Positions 25,780-35,398 of a DNA stretch of 64,000 nt are shown here, piece by piece. The translations under genes were made by a program, and so were the position numbers. Position 1 is the stretch's first letter. Every line of letters begins with the position of its first letter. Source of the stretch: an uncultured Eubacteriales bacterium (lineage in GTDB: Bacteria > Bacillota > Clostridia > Oscillospirales > Acutalibacteraceae); assembly GCA_900316615.1 (NCBI GenBank), contig ONDU01000001.1, positions 1 to 64,000 of the forward strand. Direction: 5' to 3'. Under the pieces are notes generated by a model that saw nothing but the letters and a program-made list of their open reading frames with translations, had not been told where the DNA came from and searched no databases.

Positions 25780-27279
25780 ATGAAATATATAGACTATGTA
25801 CAGCTTAGTCCCATTGAAAAGTTTACTTACAAGTTAAGCAGCTTTTTCAAGGCTATTCCCGGTGCATTGGCAGGCTTTTTCAGTGCAATAGGAAAATTCC
25901 TGAAATCGTTTGTACAGGGAATAGGTAACTTCTTTAAGGATTATGCAACCTATTTCAAGACCGGCGGTCCAATGACAAAGCTTTCATATGTTGTTATGGG
26001 AGCAGGCTGTTTAGCTTACGGGCAGGTTGTAAAAGGTATTATATTCTTACTTGCGGAAATTTTGTTCATTGTGTATATGGCAACTTTCGGAGGGGTCTAT
26101 ATCTCAAAATTCGGTACTTTAGGTACAGTTGGTTCTCATGTGGAGATGTCAGAGGACGGCTTTGAAATCAACGTACCCGGAGATGACTCAATGCTTATCC
26201 TTCTGTTCGGTACTTTGACGCTGATTCTTATTGCAGTATTTATTGCTGTATATATACTCAACATCAAGGTTGCTGTTAACTGCGAAAAGATTGTAAAATC
26301 AGGCTCAAAGCCGAATACAATTCAGGAGGACATAAAGCTTCTGACAGATGAGAAGTTCCATATTACGCTTCTTACAATTCCTACAATTTTGGTAAGCTGT
26401 TTCACGATACTGCCATTGATATTTATGATATTGATAGCGTTTACCAACTTTGACGGACAGCATCAGCCTCCTAACGTACTGTTCACATGGGTAGGCTTCA
26501 GCAACTTCGGCAATATCTTTGTCGGAAACGAGATGTATTCAAGAACATTCGGAAGTGTTCTTGTATGGACATTTGTATGGGCTGTTGTTGCAACCTTCTC
26601 CTGCTACATACTCGGTGTAATTGTTGCCCTCATGATTAACAAGAAGGGCTTGAAATTTAAGGGAGTATTCAGAACCTGCTTCGTAATTTCAGTTGCAGTT
26701 CCTCAGTTCGTAACACTCCTCCTTATGGCTCAGATGCTTTCACAGGACGGTGTTGTAAACGTTCTGCTCCAGAATATGGGACTTATAAAAGAACCTATAC
26801 GTTTCCTGACAGATACAAGTAATCCTAATCTGGCAAGAGTTACAATTATTCTTGTTAATATATGGATAGGTATACCTTACACAATCCTCAGTACAACAGG
26901 TATTCTTTTGAATATCCCCGAAGATTTGTACGAATCGGCAAGAATAGACGGAGCAACACCTGTTGTTCAGTTTACAAAAATTACATTGCCTTATCTTGTA
27001 TTCGTAACAACACCTCAGTTGATTTCCACATTCGTAGGAAACATCAACAACTTCAACGTAATCTATCTCTTAAGCGGCGGCGGTCCTCAGAACAACGCTT
27101 ACTACGGTGCAGGTTCAACCGACCTTCTTGTTACGTGGCTGTTCAAGCTGACTATGGATAAGCACGATAACAACCTTGCTGCTTCAATCGGAATTATAGT
27201 ATTTATCATTTCAGCTACATTGTCGCTGATTACGTTCAACAATACTAAATCCGCTAAAGATGAGGGGGCGTTCTCATGA
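25780..27279 (+). CDS. Maltodextrin ABC transporter permease, MalF type
   Basis: 499 residues. An amphipathic N-terminal stretch (FFKAIPGALAGFFSAIGKFL) and two or three early helices precede the core permease. The core has the EAA loop ESARIDGATPVVQFTKITLP (about residue 386) that docks the ATPase. It imports malto-oligosaccharides with MalG. The last four bases overlap the malG start (ATGA), so translation is coupled. No ATPase gene lies nearby; a shared MsmX/MalK-type ATPase encoded elsewhere is expected. Confidence 0.9.
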   Translation: MKYIDYVQLSPIEKFTYKLSSFFKAIPGALAGFFSAIGKFLKSFVQGIGNFFKDYATYFKTGGPMTKLSYVVMGAGCLAYGQVVKGIIFLLAEILFIVYMATFGGVYISKFGTLGTVGSHVEMSEDGFEINVPGDDSMLILLFGTLTLILIAVFIAVYILNIKVAVNCEKIVKSGSKPNTIQEDIKLLTDEKFHITLLTIPTILVSCFTILPLIFMILIAFTNFDGQHQPPNVLFTWVGFSNFGNIFVGNEMYSRTFGSVLVWTFVWAVVATFSCYILGVIVALMINKKGLKFKGVFRTCFVISVAVPQFVTLLLMAQMLSQDGVVNVLLQNMGLIKEPIRFLTDTSNPNLARVTIILVNIWIGIPYTILSTTGILLNIPEDLYESARIDGATPVVQFTKITLPYLVFVTTPQLISTFVGNINNFNVIYLLSGGGPQNNAYYGAGSTDLLVTWLFKLTMDKHDNNLAASIGIIVFIISATLSLITFNNTKSAKDEGAFS

Positions 27280-28130
27280 TAAAAAGCTACAAAACAAGAA
27301 GACTTATAGGAGACATTCTTGTATATGCCATACTCACGGTTTTGTCTATAATTTGGATTTTGCCTATCCTGTGGATAGTTATGACATCTTTCTCAGGCGA
27401 AGATGCTGCTTTTATAGACCACGTTATACCCCACTCATGGACGTTCAACAACTATATTGAGCTGTTCACAAAGACCGAAACCTTCGACTATCCCAGAGCT
27501 TTTCTTAATACGCTTATAATATCCATATTCTCATGCGTTATTTCAACTCTCAGCGTACTTATGGTTTCCTACACATTCAGCCGTCTGAGATTTAAGTCAA
27601 GAAAAGCATTTATGAATGTTGCAATGATTTTGGGAATGTTCCCCGGCTTTATGACTATGATAGCTATTTACTACATTCTTAAAGTAATCGGCTTGTCACA
27701 GAACATAGTAGGTCTTATCATTGTATATTCGGCAGGTGCTGCACTGGGTTACTTCATATCAAAGGGCTTCTTTGATACAGTGCCCAAGGCTTTGGACGAG
27801 GCTGCTACCATAGACGGTGCTACCAAAAATCAGATTTTCTGGCAGATTATACTTCCTATGTCTAAGCCTATCGTTGTATATACCGTTATCACCTCATTTA
27901 TCGGTCCCTGGACAGACTTCATTCTTGCAAGAATGTTGATACAGGACGCTTATGATCAGTATACTGTTGCTCTCGTTCTTTGGAACATGACTGATAAGGA
28001 AAAGGTTGACGAGTTCTTCTACAGATTCTGTGCAGGTTCGGTAATAGTTGCAATTCCTATAACCGCTGTATTCCTCAAGATGCAGAAGTTCTATGTTGAA
28101 GGTATCACCGGCGGTGCTGTAAAGGGTTAA
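27276..28130 (+). CDS. Maltodextrin ABC transporter permease, MalG type
   Basis: 284 residues, six membrane helices and the EAA loop DEAATIDGATKNQIFWQIIL (about residue 168). The N-terminal helix is preceded by KSYKTRRLIGDI. The C-terminus FYVEGITGGAVKG is typical of MalG-like proteins. Overlaps malF by four bases. A terminator and a second hairpin follow. Confidence 0.92.
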   Translation: MIKSYKTRRLIGDILVYAILTVLSIIWILPILWIVMTSFSGEDAAFIDHVIPHSWTFNNYIELFTKTETFDYPRAFLNTLIISIFSCVISTLSVLMVSYTFSRLRFKSRKAFMNVAMILGMFPGFMTMIAIYYILKVIGLSQNIVGLIIVYSAGAALGYFISKGFFDTVPKALDEAATIDGATKNQIFWQIILPMSKPIVVYTVITSFIGPWTDFILARMLIQDAYDQYTVALVLWNMTDKEKVDEFFYRFCAGSVIVAIPITAVFLKMQKFYVEGITGGAVKG

Positions 28131-28178
28131 AAATCCTTTCTGTACGTGCTTTGTATATCTGCGATAACAAATAAAACA

Positions 28179-28267
28179 AGAGGTGAAGACTTTGTTCTTC
28201 ACCTCTATCTTTATATAAAGCACTTGTATATTCAGCTATATAATGCCGACTGTTTACAAGTGCTTTA
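28179..28267 (+). terminator. Terminator plus a second long-loop hairpin
   Basis: AGAGGTGAAGA / TCTTCACCTCT (28179-28206, 11 bp) is followed by a T-rich stretch. A second inverted repeat TAAAGCACTTGTA (28216-28228) / TACAAGTGCTTTA (28255-28267), 13 bp perfect, follows directly. The remainder to 28395 is AT-rich with short TTAAAAAG repeats. Confidence 0.65.
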
Positions 28268-28395
28268 AAAATAAGCTCTGTAATTATGCATTACACAGAA
28301 AAACATACAAATGACTTGTTTATATTATGTGCCTGTTTCAAGGTTCTATACACATATTATAAAAAATTAAAAAGTTAAAAAGTTAAAAAATTAAA

Positions 28396-28475
28396 GTTTA
28401 GGTCAAGCCTTTTCAAAGGCTTGCGGGTCGAGGGCAGAGCCCTCGTCAGGATTTTTAAGGGTGAAGCCCTTAAAC
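28396..28475 (+). repeat. Family B triple-hairpin element, copy B4
   Basis: GTTTAGGTCAAGCC, hairpin AAGCCTTT / AAAGGCTT, hairpin CGAGGGC-AGA-GCCCTCG and hairpin AAGGG-TGAAG-CCCTT ending AAAC. The middle stem differs from CCAAAGGC copies on both strands (compensatory). It lies 3' of the transporter genes in sense orientation and directly before the ribosome binding site of the amylase. Confidence 0.9.
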
Positions 28476-28494
28476 GGAGGAAAGGAGAATTTCA

Positions 28495-30144
28495 ATGATA
28501 AAAAAGCTTATAGCTATAGCTATGGCAGCGGCTTTGTCGGCTTGTGCGTTTTCTGCGTGCTCTTCGGGAAATGATAACCCGTCGGCTTCATCACAGCAAA
28601 GCAAGGCTTCAGGTACCGTTCAGCCTCAGAAGGCTGTTCAGTCTACAGATAACTACAGAAATTTTTATCAGATATTTGTTTACAGCTTCTGTGATTCAAA
28701 CGGCGACGATGTCGGAGACATTCCGGGAATCGTGAGCAAGCTCGACTACCTGAATGACGGCGACCCTGAAAAGGGTGATGACCTCGGTATAGACGGTATA
28801 TGGCTTACACCTATTGCCAAGTCCGTATCATACCATAAATATTCGGTTGAGGATTACTGCTCCATTGATGAGGAATTTGGTACAATGGAGGATTTTGAAA
28901 AGCTCATAGCCGAATGTAAGAAAAGAGGTATAAACGTTATAACAGATTTGGTAGTAAACCATTCTTCAAACAGACATGAGTGGTTCGTAAAAGCCTGCGA
29001 GGAGATAAATCAGGGCAATCCTGACGGCTACGCAAAATATTACCATATCGTCAAGGAAGATGACAAAACCACAGGGGATAAGTATTATCCTATTCAAGGT
29101 ACTGACTATTACTATGAAGCCAATTTTTCAGATACTATGCCTGAATTAAACCTCTCAAACCCTGATGTAAGAGCGGAAATTAAAAAGATTATGAAATTCT
29201 GGTTAGACAAGGGCGTGGCAGGCTTCCGTCTTGACGCAATAAAATACTACGATACAGGCGGAGATGACGGCAAAGACTTCTGTAAATGGATTACCGACAC
29301 AGCACACGAGCTGAAAAAGGACTCTTATATCATAGGTGAAAATTATTCCGGCACGGGACAAATATCCGACTGGTACTCAACAGGTATAGACAGCCAGTTC
29401 AATTTCCCTATGAGCTCTGCTATAGGTGACTATGTAAATACAACACGCACAAGAAACGTTAAAAAACTTTATAGCACTATGCAGTCATGGCAGAAAAATA
29501 TCAGATCAAAAAATAAAAACGCTATAGACAGTCCGTTCCTATCCAACCACGATATGGCAAGAAGTGCCGCTTATCTTGTCGGCAATCTCGAAAGCGAAAA
29601 GCTTGCGGCTATGTTGTATATGCTCTCTCCCGGAACTCCCTACATATACTACGGTGAAGAACTCGGTATGCTCGGAAGTGACAAGGACAATGACGGAACA
29701 TACCGTCTGCCTATGCCTTGGGAGGGCGATGAGTGGGACAAAATTCTTATTCCCAACACTTCCGTTGAATCCGCTGAGGATTACATTGTGACTACTGTTA
29801 AGGACGCTCAGAAAGATGAAAATTCACTTTTCAAGACCTATCAGCAGCTTATAAAGCTTAAACTTCAGAATCCAGAAATTGCAAGAGGTACTATAACAAA
29901 GGTTATCGAAACAGGCGAAAATTATGCGGCAGGCTATGTTATTGAGTATGATGGAAAGAAAGTGGTTATATTCTGTAATGCCGACAAAACCGAATCATTC
30001 TCCGGTGAGATAAGCAAATCAGACTGCGGTTACAGCGGTATTGCAGGTCAGGTTACAGCACGTAGTGCCGGTGATTCCGAGCAGGCAAAGCTGGAGGGTT
30101 CAACTCTTACAGTACCGCCTATGACTGCTGTTATTTTGCGTTGA
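28495..30144 (+). CDS. GH13 alpha-amylase-family lipoprotein
   Basis: 549 residues. Lipobox Cys in FSACSSG, so surface-anchored. GH13 barrel motifs are all present: DLVVNHSS (region I), GFRLDAIKYY with the nucleophile Asp (II), IIGENYS with the acid/base Glu (III) and LSNHDMAR with the transition-state Asp (IV). DSNGDDVGD near the start is a calcium-binding-type loop. It should hydrolyse alpha-glucans or malto-oligosaccharides at the surface and feed the transporter just upstream. The ribosome binding site GGAGGAAAGGAG follows element B4. A C-terminal beta domain is present; no CBM or dockerin seen. Confidence 0.9.
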   Translation: MIKKLIAIAMAAALSACAFSACSSGNDNPSASSQQSKASGTVQPQKAVQSTDNYRNFYQIFVYSFCDSNGDDVGDIPGIVSKLDYLNDGDPEKGDDLGIDGIWLTPIAKSVSYHKYSVEDYCSIDEEFGTMEDFEKLIAECKKRGINVITDLVVNHSSNRHEWFVKACEEINQGNPDGYAKYYHIVKEDDKTTGDKYYPIQGTDYYYEANFSDTMPELNLSNPDVRAEIKKIMKFWLDKGVAGFRLDAIKYYDTGGDDGKDFCKWITDTAHELKKDSYIIGENYSGTGQISDWYSTGIDSQFNFPMSSAIGDYVNTTRTRNVKKLYSTMQSWQKNIRSKNKNAIDSPFLSNHDMARSAAYLVGNLESEKLAAMLYMLSPGTPYIYYGEELGMLGSDKDNDGTYRLPMPWEGDEWDKILIPNTSVESAEDYIVTTVKDAQKDENSLFKTYQQLIKLKLQNPEIARGTITKVIETGENYAAGYVIEYDGKKVVIFCNADKTESFSGEISKSDCGYSGIAGQVTARSAGDSEQAKLEGSTLTVPPMTAVILR

Positions 30145-30249
30145 TGTTTATATCATTAAGTCAGGTATGCACTTACTGCATACTTCACTTACATCTTGTA
30201 TTTATTTTTCAGCGTAAAACATAAATTAATTTATAAGGAGGTGTCTGCG

Positions 30250-32643
30250 ATGAATTTATCTGTATGTGCGGCGGTTACGGCATTGATACTGACTTTTTTT
30301 CAGGCTGTTGTTACATTTTTAAATCTGTGCGGTTCGTCTGTTCCCGAAATATATTACAGACTGCCTAAAAATAAAGTATTTAACTTTCAGCTTGCAGTTG
30401 AGGCAGTCCTTGTACTGCTTTCTGTTTTAAGCCTTGCCAATGCGGCAGGGCTGGGGGTATGTCTGTCGGTTATTCTAGGCTGTATGGGAAGTTCAATAAT
30501 ATTCTTTGTTCTGGATTTTTGCAGAAATATTGTTCCTCAGAAGCACAAAGGATTATTTTCGTTTTTTACAAAAGCCGTAACAGTTATTTTAATGCTTGAG
30601 CTTACTCTGTTCAACTTTAATACTTACGATTTTCTTTCGGGAGGGTACGAACAGACGGAGGTGGATTTTTCCAAAGCTTCCATAGTAAACGGAAATGTAA
30701 ATGCGGATAAATCGGTTACGCTTTACGGGGGTTCGATAGAGCTTGAACAAGTGGGAATACCTGTAGGCTCAATCAGCGTAGATGTTTCAAATGAATTTTC
30801 GGCTGCCGTTGACTTTAAGCTTAAGTATGCGGACGAAACCAATGCTCAGTACAGAGGAATACCTGTAGAATTTTCGGTTATAAAGGATAACCGCCGTTCA
30901 GCTGCTGTACCGCTTGCATTTTCGGGAAAAGTATCCAAGCTTATGTTAAGCTATACAAAGCCGTCGGAACAGGGAAGCAGCATAACTATAAATTCAATCA
31001 CTTTGAATAAACCCGTAGAGCTTGAAATTAATGCAGTCAGAATTGTAACGCTGTTGTTTTTTGCCTTGCTGTGCTATCTTCTTCTAAACGCAGAGGTATT
31101 CAAAATTCCTGTCAGGGACAGCGGTCAGAATATGAAAGCGGTTACTGTGGTTTTATCGGTTATATTTGTATTTACAGCATTTGTTTCAATTACAATATAC
31201 AGAAGCGACAACAGTTCTTCTCTTGAAAAAGAGTTCTCACTTACAAGCGGCAATCAGATTACAAAGGAGCTTGTAGACGCATTTGAAAACGGCAGTGCTG
31301 AACTTGATATTCAGGCTGACAGCAGTCTTACAGCATTGGAAAATCCCTATGACTGGAGTCAGCGTGAAGAGAGTAATGCTTTATACAGCTGGGATCATGT
31401 TTTCTATAACGGAAAGTATTACTCCTATTACGGCATAGCACCTGTTATACTGCTTTTTATGCCGTATCACCTTATGACAGGCTATTATTTCCCTACGGTA
31501 TGGGCGGTAATGCTTTTCGGCGGTATAGGAATAGTATTTTTGGTAAAGCTTCTGAAAGCTGTGTTTGAAAGATGGTTCAGTGAAACACCTTTCGGACTTG
31601 CCGTATCAGCTATGGTAATTATACTATGCTCGTGCGGAGTATGGGCGAATTTTGTTACACCTAATTTCTATGAGATTTCTCAGACCTCGGGTTTTGCCTG
31701 TGTAACGGCAGGTGCGTATTTTATGATTACCTCCGAAATAATAAGTGATGACAGGAACGTTAACTTTACTAAGCTTACGATATCGACCTCTTTGCTTGCC
31801 CTGTCCGTTCTGTGCAGACCAACGCTTGCTGTATACTGTCTGGCAGCACTTCTGTTTATCACTTTCGGTTTTGTGAAAATAAAGAAGCAGTTTTCTGCAA
31901 ACAGCTCAAAAAAGAGTAAGGACAACAAAAAAGGTGATATGTATATAAAATATTTCAGCTGTGCATTGATACCCTTTGTTGTCATAGGAAGCATACAGAT
32001 GTACTACAACTATGTAAGGTTTGGTTCTTTTACAGACTTCGGAATTGACTATTCGCTCACGATAAACGACTTTACGAGAGCAGAATCACACATACCGCAG
32101 ATTTTTATAGGCTTCTTCAATTTCCTGTTTGCAGTACCCTTGATTGATACGGTATTTCCGTTTATTCATTCCAACTTTACAAAGCTTGATACAAACGGAT
32201 ACTATTTTGTGGCAAACACTGTAGCCTGCGGTATTATATTCAAGGCACTTCCAACGTTGTCATATCTGTATGCAGGAAAAGCATACAGACTTTCTTCAAA
32301 GCAGAACAGAAAAAGAAACTTTATTCTTATTCTTGCGGTTTCGGTAATAGCTCCGTTTATGATTATATTCTCTATAGCTGAGAGCGGTTATGGTGTTCGT
32401 TATGCAACAGACTTCGACTGGCAGATAGTTATGGGTGCATTTGTGATTGCGTTCACAGTTTACGGCTCGGTGAAAAGTACCGCTGTGAAAAGAATTTTGG
32501 AAAAGCTTCTTGTATTTTCTCTTGCAGTGGGTATTGCTGTATTTTTTGCACAGCTTTATGAGCATCATGCTGCCAATGTCAATACTATACAGCTTGACGC
32601 AGATTTTATGAGCTTGGCAAGGTGCTTTGAATTTTGGAAATAA
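30250..32643 (+). CDS. Large polytopic membrane protein, unknown function
   Basis: 797 residues from ATG 30250, with AAGGAGGTG at 30237-30245. At least a dozen hydrophobic segments are visible. A soluble region lies at about residues 140-265. A conserved-looking loop YSWDHVFYNGKYYSYYG follows a segment with an outer-face Asp/Trp-rich stretch, reminiscent of GT-C-type glycosyltransferases that use lipid-linked sugars. I cannot identify the catalytic motif, so this is only a suggestion. It is followed by an AT-rich 190 bp with no terminator recognised. Confidence 0.7.
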   Translation: MNLSVCAAVTALILTFFQAVVTFLNLCGSSVPEIYYRLPKNKVFNFQLAVEAVLVLLSVLSLANAAGLGVCLSVILGCMGSSIIFFVLDFCRNIVPQKHKGLFSFFTKAVTVILMLELTLFNFNTYDFLSGGYEQTEVDFSKASIVNGNVNADKSVTLYGGSIELEQVGIPVGSISVDVSNEFSAAVDFKLKYADETNAQYRGIPVEFSVIKDNRRSAAVPLAFSGKVSKLMLSYTKPSEQGSSITINSITLNKPVELEINAVRIVTLLFFALLCYLLLNAEVFKIPVRDSGQNMKAVTVVLSVIFVFTAFVSITIYRSDNSSSLEKEFSLTSGNQITKELVDAFENGSAELDIQADSSLTALENPYDWSQREESNALYSWDHVFYNGKYYSYYGIAPVILLFMPYHLMTGYYFPTVWAVMLFGGIGIVFLVKLLKAVFERWFSETPFGLAVSAMVIILCSCGVWANFVTPNFYEISQTSGFACVTAGAYFMITSEIISDDRNVNFTKLTISTSLLALSVLCRPTLAVYCLAALLFITFGFVKIKKQFSANSSKKSKDNKKGDMYIKYFSCALIPFVVIGSIQMYYNYVRFGSFTDFGIDYSLTINDFTRAESHIPQIFIGFFNFLFAVPLIDTVFPFIHSNFTKLDTNGYYFVANTVACGIIFKALPTLSYLYAGKAYRLSSKQNRKRNFILILAVSVIAPFMIIFSIAESGYGVRYATDFDWQIVMGAFVIAFTVYGSVKSTAVKRILEKLLVFSLAVGIAVFFAQLYEHHAANVNTIQLDADFMSLARCFEFWK

Positions 32644-32832
32644 ATAAAAATAACAGACTATTTTTATAAAAAACGCACATATAATCGTAAATTTTGTATA
32701 GATGAACAAAAAAATAAAGAATTTTTTTGTTGTTATTATACTATACTTTTTGAAAATCAAATGGTATAATGTATCTGTATGAATAGTCAGCGGATATGTA
32801 CGGTTAAATATAAAAAGAAAGGTGGATTTATT

Positions 32833-33585
32833 ATGACATATGATAAAATACTTGCTGAACGTAAAGGAAAAGTTGTTTATAAAATAGGCAACAGTGTTGT
32901 AAAGCTTTTTGACAGCGAATTTCACCCCAAATCGGACGTTCTTAATGAGGCACTGAATCAGGCAAGAGTAGAGGAAACAGGACTTCCTATACCTAATCTT
33001 ACAGCAGTTTCTATAATAGACGGAAAATGGGCAATTACTATAGACTATGTTGAAGGAAAAACATTACAGGAGCTTATGGACGAAAATCCCGATAAAATTG
33101 ATGAATACCTTAATCTGTTTGTTGATTTACAGCTTGAGGTTCACAGCAAAAGAGCTCCGTTGCTGAATAAGCTTAAGGATAAGATGAACAGAAAAATATC
33201 CAGTCTTCAGGATATAGATGCAACTACACGTTATGAACTTCATACAAGACTTGAATCTATGCCTAAGCATACAAAGGTTTGTCACGGAGACTTTAATCCC
33301 AGCAACATAATAATAGATGATAAAGGTGAGGTTCATATTCTCGACTGGTCGCATGCAACTCAGGGAAATGCGGCAGCAGATGCAGCGAGAACATATCTGC
33401 TGTTCTCTTTGAAGCAGCCTGAGCTTGCTGACAGATATCTTAAGCTTTTCTGTGCAAAGAGCAATACTGCAAAGCAGTATGTTCAGCAGTGGCTTCCTAT
33501 AGTTGCGGCATCACAGCTTGTAAAGGGACGTGACGGTGAAAAAGAGTTCCTTATGAGATGGATAGATGTTGTTGAGTATGATTAA
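32833..33585 (+). CDS. Aminoglycoside/choline-kinase-like phosphotransferase
   Basis: 250 residues from ATG 32833 (AAAGAAAGGTGG upstream; the longer frame from 32779 lacks a site). The protein-kinase-like fold has the catalytic loop VCHGDFNPSNI (about residue 150) and the metal Asp in HILDWSHA. Family members phosphorylate small molecules such as choline, thiamine, methylthioribose or aminoglycosides; the substrate here cannot be told. Single-gene unit with a strong terminator. Confidence 0.82.
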   Translation: MTYDKILAERKGKVVYKIGNSVVKLFDSEFHPKSDVLNEALNQARVEETGLPIPNLTAVSIIDGKWAITIDYVEGKTLQELMDENPDKIDEYLNLFVDLQLEVHSKRAPLLNKLKDKMNRKISSLQDIDATTRYELHTRLESMPKHTKVCHGDFNPSNIIIDDKGEVHILDWSHATQGNAAADAARTYLLFSLKQPELADRYLKLFCAKSNTAKQYVQQWLPIVAASQLVKGRDGEKEFLMRWIDVVEYD

Positions 33586-33597
33586 TTAAAAAGTTTT

Positions 33598-33630
33598 GCG
33601 GAAATCCCAATGGGATTTCCGCATTTTTTT
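33598..33630 (+). terminator. Intrinsic terminator
   Basis: GCGGAAATCCCA / TGGGATTTCCGC, a 12-bp perfect stem, followed by ATTTTTTT. It lies 13 bp after the kinase stop. Confidence 0.9.
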
Positions 33631-33669
33631 GACGGTAGATTAAGGTTTGTACTGTGATGAGACAAGGCG

Positions 33670-33767
33670 GCGATTGCAGTCCGTTTCGGACTTTCGTCCG
33701 AAACGAAATTTCAAGCTTGCTTGCTTGAAATTTGTCAAAAGCAAATGCTTTTGACGGCTGCAATCGC
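33670..33767. repeat. Family A four-way-junction element, copy A4
   Basis: Closing stem GCGATTGCAG / CTGCAATCGC plus T-G and C-G (33670-33681 with 33756-33767). It is extended outward by GGCG / CGCC to 16 pairs. Arms: 33682-33705 (CGTTTCGGAC), 33706-33733 (AAATTTCAAGC) and 33734-33755 (GTCAAAAGCA). No unpaired bases between arms. It follows the kinase terminator. Confidence 0.92.
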
Positions 33768-33808
33768 CGCCTGAGCGAAGCCACAGATTTTATTCTGAAA
33801 TATTGGGA

Positions 33809-33888
33809 GTTTAAGGGCTTCGCCCTTAAAAATCCTGACGAGGGCTCTGCCCTCGACCCGCAAGCCTTTAAAAAGGCTTGACCTAAAC
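33809..33888 (-). repeat. Family B triple-hairpin element, copy B5
   Basis: Minus-strand reading: GTTTAGGTCAAGCC, hairpin AAGCCTTT / AAAGGCTT, hairpin CGAGGGC-AGA-GCCCTCG, then hairpin AAGGGC-GAA-GCCCTT ending AAAC. It begins 22 bp after the stop of the minus-strand gene at 33910-34341, in that gene's orientation. Confidence 0.92.
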
Positions 33889-33909
33889 TTCAGGTTGTCT
33901 TTATTCAGG

Positions 33910-34341
33910 TTATGTCAGATTCAGATGCTTTTCAAGAATTTCTGTTGCGTCCCTGCACAAAAGCGGACACGGACGTTTTTTTCGTCCTGCAAGCTCAGGG
34001 TTTTCCATAGGCTTCAAGCCTAAAAGCTCCGCACAGATTATGGAACCGTTCTGTTTTTTAAAATCCTCCAGCAGCTCACGTACAAGAGTATTTATTTTTT
34101 GTTTTCCGATACTGTCTGCGGGATTTATGTAGCCGCTTATCATATTTGCCGCCATAACCATACCGTTTACTGTTCCGCAGACGCTTCTTGTTCTGCCTAT
34201 ACCTCCGCCGTAACCTGAGGTAATCATAAGTGTAGTTTCACGGTCAAGACCTGTAACATCGCTCAGTGCAAGCATTACTGCCTGAGCACAGTTATAACCC
34301 TTTAAAAAATTGTTGTAAGCCTCTTCGCCTCTTTTGCTCAT
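33910..34341 (-). CDS. C_GCAxxG_C_C family protein
   Basis: 143 residues, cytoplasmic. The spaced Cys pattern of the family is visible: GYNCAQAV, SVCGTVNGMVM, then IICAELLG and a final CPLLC. The glycine-rich SGYGGGIGRTRS precedes the second Cys. The family is thought to be redox-active or metal-binding, but its role is not established. It starts at 34341, 17 bp after the stop of the CBS-domain gene, so the two are probably one minus-strand operon. Confidence 0.85.
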   Translation of the reverse strand: MSKRGEEAYNNFLKGYNCAQAVMLALSDVTGLDRETTLMITSGYGGGIGRTRSVCGTVNGMVMAANMISGYINPADSIGKQKINTLVRELLEDFKKQNGSIICAELLGLKPMENPELAGRKKRPCPLLCRDATEILEKHLNLT

Positions 34342-34358
34342 AAATAAAAGCCTCCGTT

Positions 34359-35237
34359 TCAGTATTTTTCCTTATCGTCATCGCCTGCAGGCTCTACAAG
34401 AACCTTTACAATGCGTCTTTTTTTAACCTGAGATACAGTCAGCTTCACACCTGAAAAAATTATGTAAGGGTGTTCGTATTCTTCGGGTATTCTTCCAAGT
34501 TGGTCGAGTATCAGACCTGCTATGGTATCGAACTCGTCCTCGGGTAAATCAGAGCCGATAAGCTCGTTAACCTCGTCAAGTCCCGCACTTCCGTCTACAG
34601 AGTAGATTTTTTCGGTTATACGGTGAAATTCTTCTTCTTCGTGGTCAAATTCGTCCTGTATGTTGCCCATTATGAGTTCTATCAGGTCTTCAAGTGAAAC
34701 TATACCGTCAGTGCCGCCGTATTCATCGACTACGATAGCTATCTGAGTTTTTGCAGCAATCATTTCAGCGAAAAGCTTGCTGCATTTTTTGCTACTCGGA
34801 ACAAAGAATGCATCACGGGTAATGTCTGTAAGCTTGAAATCTTCGGGAATTTCGTTGAATACAAATCTCAGCAAATCCTTTGCATACAAAATTCCTACGA
34901 TATTATCGGTATCTTCATGATATACAGGAATTCTGGAATAGCCGGAATCTATTACTTTCTGAACAACTTCGGTGAGAGGTTCGTTATCCTCGCAGGCAAC
35001 GACATCTTTTCTGTGGGTCATAATCTCATTTGTGGAGGTGTCGTCAAAGCTGAAAATGTTTTCTATCATTATCTTACAGTTCTTGTCTATCAGACCCTGC
35101 TCACAGCTCATATTTATTACTTTGATAACCTCACTTTCCGCAGCGTCCTGTGTTTCGGGTTCCGAATATCCGAAAAGTCTGTTAAGCAGTCGGTTTCCTT
35201 TTTTTGCGGTACTTTTTTCAGTCAAGTCATCAGCCAT
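34359..35237 (-). CDS. CorC/HlyC-like CBS-pair protein
   Basis: 292 residues. Two CBS domains (about residues 70-190; EIMTHRKDVVACEDNEPL, SRIPVYHEDTDNIVGILYAKDLL, QIAIVVDEYGGTDGIVSLEDLIE) are followed by a CorC_HlyC transporter-associated domain (about residues 210-285). The DUF21 membrane part found in most Gram-positive relatives is absent, so this is the soluble CorC/YbeX form. The ribosome binding site GAGGAG precedes ATG. Likely role is divalent cation handling or ribosome-linked stress functions; unproven here. Confidence 0.85.
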   Translation of the reverse strand: MADDLTEKSTAKKGNRLLNRLFGYSEPETQDAAESEVIKVINMSCEQGLIDKNCKIMIENIFSFDDTSTNEIMTHRKDVVACEDNEPLTEVVQKVIDSGYSRIPVYHEDTDNIVGILYAKDLLRFVFNEIPEDFKLTDITRDAFFVPSSKKCSKLFAEMIAAKTQIAIVVDEYGGTDGIVSLEDLIELIMGNIQDEFDHEEEEFHRITEKIYSVDGSAGLDEVNELIGSDLPEDEFDTIAGLILDQLGRIPEEYEHPYIIFSGVKLTVSQVKKRRIVKVLVEPAGDDDKEKY

Positions 35238-35301
35238 TTTTAAATTTTTCTCCTCATTGATTATTTATCTTCCAAAACATCACGGCAGCTTCGTGAACGC
35301 T

Positions 35302-35398
35302 GCGATTGCAGCCCACGGCAGACAAATGTCTGCCGTGAACTTTCAAGGTTAGACCTTGAAAGTTGTCAAAAGCGAATGCTTTTGACGGCTGCAATCGC
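35302..35398. repeat. Family A four-way-junction element, copy A5
   Basis: Closing stem GCGATTGCAGCC / GGCTGCAATCGC (35302-35313 with 35387-35398). Arms: 35314-35337 (CACGGCAGACA), 35338-35364 (AACTTTCAAGGT) and 35365-35386 (GTCAAAAGC). No unpaired bases between arms. This is the only A copy between divergent genes, so it lies upstream of both. Confidence 0.92.

Noticed and set aside
24306..28130. A dedicated MalK ATPase for the maltodextrin importer
   Set aside because: No Walker A/B protein lies in or next to this operon. The only ABC ATPase in the window (16734) belongs to the exporter cluster.
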